From Roseivivax marinus (lineage in GTDB: Bacteria > Pseudomonadota > Alphaproteobacteria > Rhodobacterales > Rhodobacteraceae): a stretch of DNA of 64,000 nt. The notes beneath the pieces were generated by a model. It did no database searches and was not told the DNA's origin. It saw only the letters and a list, made by a program, of their open reading frames with translations. The position numbers and the translations under genes are program-made. The DNA is taken from contig NZ_FOAI01000002.1 of the NCBI RefSeq assembly GCF_900109705.1, forward strand, positions 186,001-250,000. The letters run 5' to 3'. Of the stretch, positions 9,200-16,675 are shown one piece after another (the first letter of the stretch is position 1; every line of letters begins with the position of its first letter).

Positions 9200-9335
9200 G
9201 AGAATGTCCCTTCGTGCCCTGTGTCGTCCCTCGGGACCGACGCATGGGCGGCACGGTCTTCGACGACCGCTTGCCGCAAATCGGCGTCGGGCCCTGGTCT
9301 TTCAATACGCCCGCCAGAAAATCGCGCGGGCGAGG

Positions 9336-10862
9336 TCAGACCGTGTCGCCGCTCGACAGCCGCTTGAGGAAATCTTCGGCCTCGGCGACGATGGTCTCGC
9401 GCTTGTCGGGCTTCATGCGGTCCCAGGTGCCATAAATCTGCGCCATGCGGGGGTTCTTCTCGAAGCGGTCGCGGTGGCGGTCCATGAAGTGCCAGTAGAG
9501 AACGTTGAACGGGCATGCGCCCTCGCCCGTTTTCTGCTTCACCGAGTAATGGCAGTCGCCGCAATAGTCCGACATCTTGTCGATGTAGGTCCCGCTCGAG
9601 ACGTAGGGCTTCGACGCGATCACGCCGCCGTCGGCGAACTGGCTCATGCCGACGGTGTTGGGGGCGGTCACCCACTCGAACGCGTCGAAGTAGACACGCA
9701 TGTACCAGTCCTCGACCTCGGCCGGATCGATCCCGCACAGCAGGGCGAAGTTGCCGGTAACCATCAGCCGCTGGATGTGGTGGGCGTAAGCCTCGTCCCG
9801 GGTCTGCTCCACGGCCTTCGACAGGCAGTGCATCTTCGTCTCCGCGCCCCAGTAGAGCGGCGGCAGTGCCCGCTGGTGATTGAGCGCGTTGCGCCGGGGA
9901 TAGTCGGGGCCTTCGTGGAAATAGATCTGGCGCATGTATTCGCGCCAGCCGATCACCTGCCGGATATACCCCTCGGCCGCGTTTATCGGCGTGTCGCCGT
10001 CGCGCCACGACTGCTCGACCGCGTCGCAGACCTCGCGCGGGTCGAGAAGGCCGAGGTTCATGTAGGCCGAGATCACCGAGTGATAGAGGAACCGCTCGTC
10101 CCCCATCATCGCGTCCTGGTAATCGCCGAACTTCGGCAGGGCGTGTTTGACGAAATGCGTGAGCGCGCGCCGCGCCTGGCCCCGGTCGGTGGCGAACCAG
10201 AACGGGCGCAGCTCGCCAAACCAGTTGCCGAAACGGGCCTCGACCAGCTCCAGCACCGCCTCGACGGTCTCGTCGGGGGTGAAGTGCATCGGGCCGCCGA
10301 AGTCGATGTCCTCGGGCGCGGGCTGGCGGTTGTCGTGGTCGTAGTTCCACTGGCCGCCGGCAGGCTCGTCGCCGTCCATCATGTAGCCAGTCTTCTTGCG
10401 CTGCTCGCGGTAGAAATACTCCATCCGCAGCGACTTGCGGCCCTTCGCCCAGTCCTCGAATTCGGAGCGCGATGCGATGAAGCGGTCGTCGGCAAGCTGG
10501 TGAATCTTGAGCGGCATGTCCGACAGCGCCTCGATCAGGCGCCACTCGCCCGGCTCGGTGGCGATAACCTCCTTCGCGCCGGTCTCGTCGGCGCGGCGCA
10601 GAAGCTCGCCGGGGATGGAGCCCGCGTTGTCGGTATCGTCGAGCTCGGTATAGCGCACGTCCCAGCCGTCCTCGCGCAGGCTGGCGGCGAACTTGCGCAT
10701 GGCAGCGAAGACCAGCGCGATCTTCTTGGGGTGGTGCTGAACGTAGGTCGCCTCTTCGCGCACCTCGGCCATGACAACCACGTCCGACCCCTTGTCCGCC
10801 TCGCGCAGGGCCGAGAGGTTTTCCGACAGCTGGTCGCCCAGAACGAGGATCAGACGGCTCAC
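9336..10862 (-). CDS. Cryptochrome/photolyase, FeS-BCP ((6-4) photolyase-like) type
   Basis: A 508-residue member of the iron-sulphur bacterial cryptochrome/photolyase group (CryB of Rhodobacter, PhrB of Agrobacterium). The N-terminal domain begins SRLILVLGDQLSENL, the usual start of this class. The four cluster cysteines are present: one in FALLCGIDP, two in YCGDCHYSV and one in EGACPFNVLYW. GYIRQVIGWREYMRQIYF belongs to the FAD-binding helical domain. These proteins repair (6-4) photoproducts with light and FAD. The start is GTG at 10862, overlapping the stop of the upstream SDR gene by 4 bp; the longer frame to 11126 runs through that gene. Confidence 0.93.
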   Translation of the reverse strand: MSRLILVLGDQLSENLSALREADKGSDVVVMAEVREEATYVQHHPKKIALVFAAMRKFAASLREDGWDVRYTELDDTDNAGSIPGELLRRADETGAKEVIATEPGEWRLIEALSDMPLKIHQLADDRFIASRSEFEDWAKGRKSLRMEYFYREQRKKTGYMMDGDEPAGGQWNYDHDNRQPAPEDIDFGGPMHFTPDETVEAVLELVEARFGNWFGELRPFWFATDRGQARRALTHFVKHALPKFGDYQDAMMGDERFLYHSVISAYMNLGLLDPREVCDAVEQSWRDGDTPINAAEGYIRQVIGWREYMRQIYFHEGPDYPRRNALNHQRALPPLYWGAETKMHCLSKAVEQTRDEAYAHHIQRLMVTGNFALLCGIDPAEVEDWYMRVYFDAFEWVTAPNTVGMSQFADGGVIASKPYVSSGTYIDKMSDYCGDCHYSVKQKTGEGACPFNVLYWHFMDRHRDRFEKNPRMAQIYGTWDRMKPDKRETIVAEAEDFLKRLSSGDTV

Positions 10863-11524
10863 CACGGGATCTCCTCGAAGGCGTAGTCGTAGAAGCCGCC
10901 GGTATGCTCGGGGCCCAGCCGTTCGAACACGTCGCAAAGCCGGGCGGCGGCGCGCTCGGGCGTCACGGTCGGATGGGTGTCCTGGTAGTCGGCGGTGAAG
11001 CGGGTCTCGACGGTGCCGGGGTGCAGCGCGACGCAGGACAGGTGGCGGTGCGAGCGCGCGAATTCCACGGCGGCGGTGTGCACCACCTGGTTCACGGCGG
11101 CCTTGGCCGTGCGGTAGGAATACCACCCGCCGATGCCGTTGTCCCCGATCGAGCCCACGCGCGCCGACAGCACCGCCATCACCGCGGCCTCCTTGCGCGG
11201 CACCAGCCGGATCGCGTGCTTGAGCACCAGCGCCGGACCGACCGCGTTCAGCATGAACTGGTCGCGCATCGCCTCCGGCTCGAGCCTCTTGATCGTCTTC
11301 TCCGGCGCGGCGCCGTCGATCTCCAGGGCTCCGGTGGCGCAGAAGACCAGGTCGAACGGGCCGTCGAGCGCGCCGAGATGCCGCTCGACCGAGGACTCCT
11401 CGGTCACGTCCAGCCCATCGCCCGAGCGCGACAACCCGGTGACATTGACGCCGCGGTCCTTCAGTTCTGCTGCCACGGCAGAGCCGATCCCGCCAGAGGC
11501 GCCGATGATCAGTGCGTTTTCCAT
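10859..11524 (-). CDS. Short-chain dehydrogenase/reductase (C-factor-like)
   Basis: A 221-residue SDR. The nucleotide motif IIGASGGIGSAVA is at residues 6-18. The catalytic Ser is in VLSARVGSIGDNG, and Tyr-x-x-x-Lys is in YSYRTAKAAVNQ. HPGTVETRF is typical of the CsgA/C-factor subgroup. Coenzyme choice is not evident from the loop SRSGDGLDV, and the substrate is unknown. The stop overlaps the GTG of the photolyase by 4 bp, so the two are translationally coupled. It follows truA by 58 bp on the same strand. Confidence 0.9.
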   Translation of the reverse strand: MENALIIGASGGIGSAVAAELKDRGVNVTGLSRSGDGLDVTEESSVERHLGALDGPFDLVFCATGALEIDGAAPEKTIKRLEPEAMRDQFMLNAVGPALVLKHAIRLVPRKEAAVMAVLSARVGSIGDNGIGGWYSYRTAKAAVNQVVHTAAVEFARSHRHLSCVALHPGTVETRFTADYQDTHPTVTPERAAARLCDVFERLGPEHTGGFYDYAFEEIPW

Positions 11525-11582
11525 TGCCCGCGAGCTAGCGGCGGGCGGGTCCGCTTCAAGCGCGACGAAGTGCCCCCGAGCA

Positions 11583-12353
11583 TCAGCCCGAGAACGGATC
11601 TTCGTCGTAGCCCACCCCGGTCAGGTAGAGCCCTTGCGGCGGGGCCACCGGGCCGCACGCTGCGCGGTCCCGGGCCTCTAGCGCGCGGGTCACGTCCTCG
11701 GGCGTCCAGGCGCCGGAGCCCACGCGTTCGAGGGTGCCGACGAAGCTGCGGACCTGGTTGTGCAGGAACGATCGCGCTCGGAACCGCAGGTGCAGCTCGC
11801 GGCCGGCGCCGGTCTCGACCACCTCGACCTCGGCGGCGTCCAGCGTCTTCACCGGGCTCGCCGCCTGGCACATGGTCGAGCGGAACGTGGTGAAGTCGTG
11901 CCTGCCCACGAGCCGCGCGGCCCCCTCGGCCATGCGGTCCGCATCCAGCGCGCGCTGCACCTGCCAGACATGCCCCGCCTCGAGCGTGGCGCGGGCACGG
12001 CGGTTTAGAATGCGAAAGAGGTAGCGCCGCTCGGAGGCCGAAAACCGCGCGTGCCAGTCGTCGGCCACAGGCGCCGCGGCGACGATGGCCACCGGGGCGG
12101 GCCGCATGTGGTGGTTGAGCGCGTTCATCAGCGTCTCGGCTTTCCACTCACGCGCCATGTCGCAATGGCAGACCTGCCCGCGGCCGTGCACGCCGGCATC
12201 GGTCCGGCCGGCGGCGGCGATGCGTGGCAGGTCGGGCTCCAGCCGGGCGAGCGCAGCCTCGATCGTGCCCTGGACCGAGGGCTGATCGTCCTGCCATTGC
12301 CAGCCCGAAAAGGGGCCGCCGTCGTATTCCACCATGAGCGCGTATCGAGGCAT
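11583..12353 (-). CDS. truA: tRNA pseudouridine(38-40) synthase
   Basis: A 256-residue TruA enzyme that isomerises uridines 38-40 in the anticodon arm of tRNAs. The catalytic Asp lies in [15 protein letters not shown] near residue 52, the invariant motif. The start [21 protein letters not shown] is also invariant, and the C-terminal [17 protein letters not shown] and GLYLTGVGY are family blocks. It is divergent from the ycjX-like operon; the 104 bp between them probably hold both promoters. Confidence 0.96.
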   Translation of the reverse strand: MPRYALMVEYDGGPFSGWQWQDDQPSVQGTIEAALARLEPDLPRIAAAGRTDAGVHGRGQVCHCDMAREWKAETLMNALNHHMRPAPVAIVAAAPVADDWHARFSASERRYLFRILNRRARATLEAGHVWQVQRALDADRMAEGAARLVGRHDFTTFRSTMCQAASPVKTLDAAEVEVVETGAGRELHLRFRARSFLHNQVRSFVGTLERVGSGAWTPEDVTRALEARDRAACGPVAPPQGLYLTGVGYDEDPFSG

Positions 12354-12457
12354 GGTGGGGCCTTAGAGCCTGCGTCGCGCCCGGGCAAGCGTGCGCGCGC
12401 CCTTTTACCGGGGCCGTGCGGGTTCTATCTAGGGGCGACAGCCAACGGAGCGCGCCC

Positions 12458-13873
12458 TTGAACATCGGAGACTTCGCCCACCACCTCTCGCGTCGTGTCG
12501 AGGGCCTGACCGGCGCGGTCACGGACCCGTTCCGCCCGACGGTGATCCGCCTCGGCGTGACCGGGCTCGCGCGTGCGGGCAAGACGGTGTTCATCACGTC
12601 GCTCGTGGCGAACCTGACCGACCGCGGGCGGATGAGCCAGCTCCGCGCCGTCGGCGAAGGCCGGATCGAGGCCGCCTACCTGCAGCCCCAGCCCGACGAC
12701 ACCCTGCCCCGCTTCGACTACGAGGCGCACCGCGCCGCGCTCCTGGGCGACCGACCGCACTGGCCGGAAAGCACGCGCGCGATCAGCGAGCTGCGCCTCT
12801 CCCTGCGGGTCCGGCCCACGGGCCTTCTGTCGGGCTTTCAGGGCACGCGGACCGTGCACCTCGACATCGTGGACTATCCCGGCGAATGGCTGCTGGACCT
12901 CGCGCTGCTCGACAAAAGCTATGCCGAATGGTCGCGCGACACCATCGAACGGCTCGCCGGACGCCCCGTCGCCGCCGACGCGCTCGAAGCGCTCAAGGGC
13001 GAGGACGCAACCGCCAAGCTCGACGAGACCCGCGCGCAGGTGCTGACCCGTGCCTTTACCGGTTACCTGGAGGCCGCACGGGCCGAGGGATACTCCGACC
13101 TGACCCCCGGCCGTTTCCTCCTGCCCGGCGACCTCGCCGGCAGCCCGGTCCTGACCTTCGCACCTCTGCCACCGCAGGACGACGCACCGCGCAAGTCGCT
13201 CTGGCGCGAGTTCGAGCGGCGCTACGAGGCCTACAAGGCGCGGGTGGTAAAGCCGTTCTTCCGCGACCACTTCGCCCGGATCGACCGGCAGGTGGTGCTG
13301 GTCGACGCGCTCGGCGCGATCCACAAGGGCCCGGCTGCGGTCGAGGACCTTCGACGGACGATGGCCGATATCCTCGGCGCCTTCCGCCCGGGGCGGAACG
13401 CCTTCCTGAGCCAGATCCTCATGGGCAAGCGGGTCGAGAAGATCCTGTTCGCCGCCACCAAGGCCGACCACCTGCACCACACCCAGCACCCGAGCCTCGC
13501 CGCGCTGATGCAGGCGCTGACCCGCGAGGCCGCCGACCGGGCGCGCTTTGCCGGGGCCGAGACGCAGTCGATGGCCATCGCAGCCCTGCGCGCCACCACG
13601 GAGGAAACCCGCGAGCATCACGGCCAGTCTCTGGACTGCGTGCGCGGCACGCTGCTCGAGACCGGAAAGAGCGCCGCGTTTTACCCCGGCGATCTGCCGC
13701 AAGACCCGCAGAAGCTGCTTGGGCCCGCGCAGGAGGGCGCCGAGGGCTGGCTCGACGGCGATTACGGCATCATGAGCTTCGCCCCCGCGAACCTGAGCCT
13801 GCGCCCGGGTGACGGCCCGCCGCACATTCGTCTGGACCGCGCGGCGCAGTTCCTGATCGGGGACAAGCTGTGA
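12458..13873 (+). CDS. YcjX-like GTPase/ATPase (DUF463)
   Basis: A 471-residue P-loop NTPase of the YcjX/DUF463 family. The Walker A motif GLARAGKTVFITSLV is near residues 35-49, and VHLDIVDYPGEWLLDLALL near residue 140 contains the Walker B-like DxxG region. FAATKADHLHH near residue 340 has the TKAD guanine-specificity motif. In enterobacteria ycjX and ycjF are a phage-shock-linked pair, and here ycjF follows two genes later. The start is a TTG at 12458 with CGGAG 7 nt upstream, giving the conserved NIGDF N-terminus; a longer in-frame start at 12416 lacks support. It overlaps the next gene by 4 bp. Confidence 0.9.
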   Translation: MNIGDFAHHLSRRVEGLTGAVTDPFRPTVIRLGVTGLARAGKTVFITSLVANLTDRGRMSQLRAVGEGRIEAAYLQPQPDDTLPRFDYEAHRAALLGDRPHWPESTRAISELRLSLRVRPTGLLSGFQGTRTVHLDIVDYPGEWLLDLALLDKSYAEWSRDTIERLAGRPVAADALEALKGEDATAKLDETRAQVLTRAFTGYLEAARAEGYSDLTPGRFLLPGDLAGSPVLTFAPLPPQDDAPRKSLWREFERRYEAYKARVVKPFFRDHFARIDRQVVLVDALGAIHKGPAAVEDLRRTMADILGAFRPGRNAFLSQILMGKRVEKILFAATKADHLHHTQHPSLAALMQALTREAADRARFAGAETQSMAIAALRATTEETREHHGQSLDCVRGTLLETGKSAAFYPGDLPQDPQKLLGPAQEGAEGWLDGDYGIMSFAPANLSLRPGDGPPHIRLDRAAQFLIGDKL

Positions 13874-14355
13874 GCGGGTCGGACACGATCACGCTCGAGC
13901 GCCCGGTGACCCTGCGGGCGGCACGGACCACGGACGCGGGCGCGGTGGCCGGCATCCTCGGTGCCTTCACCGATGCGACACCGTGGCTGCCGCGCGTGCA
14001 CACCGGGGCGGAGGACATCGCCCATGCGGGCCTGATGATCGACCGCGGCTGGGTCACGCTGGCCGAGGACGAGGCCGGCCGTGTGATTGGCTTCCTCGCG
14101 CGCGAAGGCGACGAGATCCACGCGCTTTACCTGCGCGACGCGGCACGGCGCGCGGGCCTCGGCACCGCACTTCTGGACCGGGCCAAGGCAGTCCGCGAGA
14201 CGCTGGCGCTCTGGACCTTTGCCGCCAACGGGCCCGCGCGCCGCTTCTACGCGCGCCGGGGCTTCCGCGAGGTGGCCGCCACCCGCGGCGCCAACGACGA
14301 GGGCCTGCCTGACGTGCGCTGCGTCTGGACCCGGCGACAGGAGGCGGCGGCATGA
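13870..14355 (+). CDS. GNAT family N-acetyltransferase
   Basis: A 161-residue GNAT protein inserted between the YcjX- and YcjF-like genes. It starts at the strand VTLRAARTTDAGAV, and the acetyl-CoA loop RDAARRAGLGTALLDRAK is near residues 91-108. The C-terminal FAANGPARRFYARRGFREV is a clear GNAT end. The start is GTG at 13870, overlapping the preceding stop by 4 bp (GTGA), and its own stop overlaps the next ATG by 4 bp (ATGA). The substrate is unknown. The tight double overlap says the three genes are one translation-coupled operon. Confidence 0.9.
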   Translation: MSGSDTITLERPVTLRAARTTDAGAVAGILGAFTDATPWLPRVHTGAEDIAHAGLMIDRGWVTLAEDEAGRVIGFLAREGDEIHALYLRDAARRAGLGTALLDRAKAVRETLALWTFAANGPARRFYARRGFREVAATRGANDEGLPDVRCVWTRRQEAAA

Positions 14356-15395
14356 GCGACGAACGCGATACCAAGGCCCGCCGGGGTCCCGTTCTCTTCG
14401 ACCTCGACGCGGATGCCGACACGGGCGCCAGGAAAGGCCCGAGCCCCGCCGACGCGCCCCCGGTGCCGGAACCGGACCTTCCCGACGCGCCGCCCGAGGG
14501 TGCCGCGATGCAGGCAGCGATCCGGGTCGCCGGCCGTCGCAGGACCGCGCTCGGCCGCTGGTTCTGGCGGCTGCTCGCCGCGCTGGTCGGCGTCTTCGTG
14601 ACCGCCGGGGTTTGGGCCTTCGTCGAGGCGATGCTGGCGCAGAACGTCATTCTCGGCTGGGCGATCACTGCGCTGTTCGCCGCGTTCGTTGTGGTGGTCC
14701 TGCTGCTGGCCCTGCGCGAGGCGCGCGCCTTCGCCCGGCTGGCGCGGATCGATAGCCTGTCGCGCGACGCAGGCGTGGCGCGCGCATCCGGCGCGCTTGA
14801 CGCGGCAATGGACGTGACCGACCGGCTGGTCGCACTCTACGCGGGGCGGGACGACACCCGCTGGGGACGCGAGCGGCTGGCCGAGCGGCGCGGCGACGTG
14901 TTCGACGGCGAGGCTCTGTTGAGCCTTGCCGAGCACGAGCTTCTGGCCCCTCTCGACAAGGCCGCCGCGCGCGAGGTGCAGGCAGCGGCGAGACAGGTGG
15001 CCGGCGTGACCGCGCTGGTGCCGCTGGCCTTCGCCGACGTGGCCGCGGCGCTGGCCTCGAACCTGCGGATGATCCGGCGCATCGCCGAGGTCTATGGCGG
15101 CCGGTCCGGCACGTTGGGGACATGGCGGCTGACGCGCGCGGTGTTCTCCCACCTGCTGGCGACCGGCGCGATATCGGCGGGCGAGGACATGCTGGAGCCG
15201 CTTCTCGGGGGGTCCGTGCTTGCCCGGCTGTCACGTCGCTTCGGCGAGGGGGTTGTGAACGGAAGCCTGACCGCCCGTGTCGGAGTGGCCGCGATGGAGG
15301 TCTGCCGGCCCGTGCCCTTCACCCCCGAGACACGGCCGTCGGTCCGCAATCTGGTGGCGCAGAGCATGACCGGGCTATTCGGGTCGGGTCGCTAG
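14352..15395 (+). CDS. YcjF-like membrane protein (TIGR01620/DUF697)
   Basis: A 347-residue inner-membrane protein. A Pro/Asp-rich soluble N-terminus (about 1-65) is followed by two adjacent membrane helices (about 70-95 and 100-120, in FWRLLAALVGVFVTAGVWAF and ITALFAAFVVVVLLLAL). A long helical cytoplasmic part comes next, and the DUF697 region with PLAFADVAAALASNLRMIRRIAEVYGG is near residue 220-245. This matches the YcjF family that is paired with YcjX. The pair is associated with envelope stress in other bacteria; the exact role is unknown. It ends the ycjX-GNAT-ycjF operon. Confidence 0.9.
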   Translation: MSDERDTKARRGPVLFDLDADADTGARKGPSPADAPPVPEPDLPDAPPEGAAMQAAIRVAGRRRTALGRWFWRLLAALVGVFVTAGVWAFVEAMLAQNVILGWAITALFAAFVVVVLLLALREARAFARLARIDSLSRDAGVARASGALDAAMDVTDRLVALYAGRDDTRWGRERLAERRGDVFDGEALLSLAEHELLAPLDKAAAREVQAAARQVAGVTALVPLAFADVAAALASNLRMIRRIAEVYGGRSGTLGTWRLTRAVFSHLLATGAISAGEDMLEPLLGGSVLARLSRRFGEGVVNGSLTARVGVAAMEVCRPVPFTPETRPSVRNLVAQSMTGLFGSGR

Positions 15396-15454
15396 GTTGG
15401 CGCTGCACGCGCACTGAATTGGGGCGATCCACTAAGGCCCTGAAAAAGAGAAAT

Positions 15455-15483
15455 GGCCGGCCCCCCGGCGGAGGGGACCGGCC
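15455..15483 (-). terminator. Bidirectional hairpin between convergent genes
   Basis: GGCCGG-C-CCCC pairs with GGGG-A-CCGGCC around a short loop (11 bp with one mismatch). For the minus-strand gene at 15527 it is followed by a T-rich stretch (ATTTCTCTTTTTC), so it works best as that gene's terminator; it may also stop the YcjF operon. Confidence 0.7.
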
Positions 15484-15526
15484 CATCGCATAGCTGACGA
15501 CCAGGGGAGCCGCCCGCGCCGCGATG

Positions 15527-15835
15527 TCACTCGCCCGCGGCGGGCGCGGGCCGTTGTTGCGTGCCGTCGGCGGTGCCGGTCGGCGCCACCGGGGCCGAGA
15601 CGCCGTCGCTTGCCGGCGCGCCCTGCTCCGTGGCGGCGGGGGCGGTCTGCGGCGCGGTGTCGCCGCCGTCGCCGCCCAAGAAGGACACGCCCACGATCAC
15701 CAGGAGGACGAGGCCGAGGGCGGCGCCGAGGCCAGCCACGCCGCCGCCGGTGCGGGGGGTGCGGTTCAAGGGCTCCATGCCCATGGGCTGAGCATAGGGG
15801 TCGTGGGTCGGGTGCGTGCGGTCGCTGTAAGCCAT
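15527..15835 (-). CDS. Small single-pass membrane protein, unrecognised
   Basis: A 102-residue protein I do not recognise by family. Residues 1-30 are polar (AYSDRTHPTHDPYAQPMG), then one hydrophobic helix (GLGAALGLVLLVIVGVSFLG, about 35-54), then an Ala/Pro/Gly/Thr-rich tail (APQTAPAATEQGAP) likely to be periplasmic. The ATG at 15835 has AAGGAGA 6-10 nt upstream, which decides the start over the longer frame. The layout (short cytoplasmic head, helix, disordered tail) is common in roseobacter envelope proteins of unknown role. Confidence 0.75.
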   Translation of the reverse strand: MAYSDRTHPTHDPYAQPMGMEPLNRTPRTGGGVAGLGAALGLVLLVIVGVSFLGGDGGDTAPQTAPAATEQGAPASDGVSAPVAPTGTADGTQQRPAPAAGE

Positions 15836-16483
15836 GAGGATCTCCTTTGCTGGCGACGCGCCCCGGCTCCGTGCCGGTGCTGATGGAAAGGTTGGCACCC
15901 CGTCAGGACATTGCGAGGGGCGTCACCCCGCCCGGCGCCGGACGGGCGGCGACGCGCGCATCGGGCCCGTTCCCGCAGGCCAAAACCGGCCGCGCCGCAG
16001 CGCAGTATCGCGGGAACCGGCCAAGCTGTGCCGATGCAGAGCACCCGTGGGCGGAACCGGGCCGATTGGTCCTGCGAAGCCCCGGCGCGTGGTCGCGAGG
16101 GCAGCATGCCTTAAGGCCGATACTTGGCCCGCATTTCAGAATGACAGCGCGTTTGCGCGACGTCCCGAAGAGCGTTGTGTCCTCGGAAGTCGCCTCATCT
16201 TCAGGACGGAGCAAGGAGCATCCGGACGCCGCGATCGACGACCGCCATCCGGCTCGCGCAACGAACGCGCCGTTCCTCGAATATCATGCGGCCGGGTCTC
16301 CCCCGAGACGCGCCACCGATCCGGCACGTTCATCGAGCAGCGGGACCTGCCCGATCGTCTCACCGCGGCGTGGTCCCTTCCCGCTCGGACGGTCGCGCAC
16401 CACGGTCGTCTCTACGACGCAGCCCGCCGCGCCTGCTCCGACGCCCTGCCTCCGATCCCTTCGCGCATCGCCGTTTCCCCGGC
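15836..16483. other. Intergenic region upstream of ileS, no gene seen
   Basis: About 650 bp with open frames but no coding character: no frame has a ribosome site plus a recognisable protein, and the longer translations are Arg/Pro/Ala shadows. The left end holds the ribosome site and presumably the promoter of the minus-strand 102-residue protein. I see no RNA gene or repeat. The right end leads into the ileS promoter region described separately. Confidence 0.5.
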
Positions 16484-16512
16484 TTTACGGCGCCGGGGCC
16501 TGCGCCTATAAC
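16484..16512 (+). promoter_or_regulatory. Candidate sigma-70 promoter for ileS
   Basis: TTTACG (16484-16489) and TATAAC (16507-16512) are separated by 17 bp. They match the -35 and -10 consensus at 4/6 and 5/6 positions. Transcription would start near 16518-16520, giving a leader of about 157 nt before the ileS ATG. Confidence 0.5.
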
Positions 16513-16519
16513 GCGCGCC

Positions 16520-16579
16520 ATGACGGACACTTTCGCGATCCGCACCTGCATCCTGCGAATTACCGGCCCGGCGCGGTGA
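16520..16579 (+). CDS. Possible leaderless Ile-containing leader peptide before ileS
   Basis: A 19-codon frame reading MTDTFAIRTCILRITGPAR lies at or within a few bases of the predicted transcription start. Three of its eight residues between positions 7 and 14 are Ile. Directly after these codons CCCGGCGCGG can pair with CTGCGCCGGG (about 16599-16608) or, alternatively, with CCGCGCCG near 16622. No U-run follows either stem. This would fit a translation-dependent switch sensing charged tRNA-Ile, but the frame could equally be chance. Confidence 0.25.
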   Translation: MTDTFAIRTCILRITGPAR

Positions 16580-16675
16580 TCCCACGCGGACACCTCTGCG
16601 CCGGGACAATGGCGTCTGGACGACCGCGCCGCCGCATCCGCTGATATCACCGACGAGTTTCCGAGGACGCCCCTC

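Noticed and set aside
16136-16511. Several open frames upstream of ileS in both directions
   Set aside because: No ribosome sites, no domains; Arg/Pro-rich composition of random high-G+C frames.
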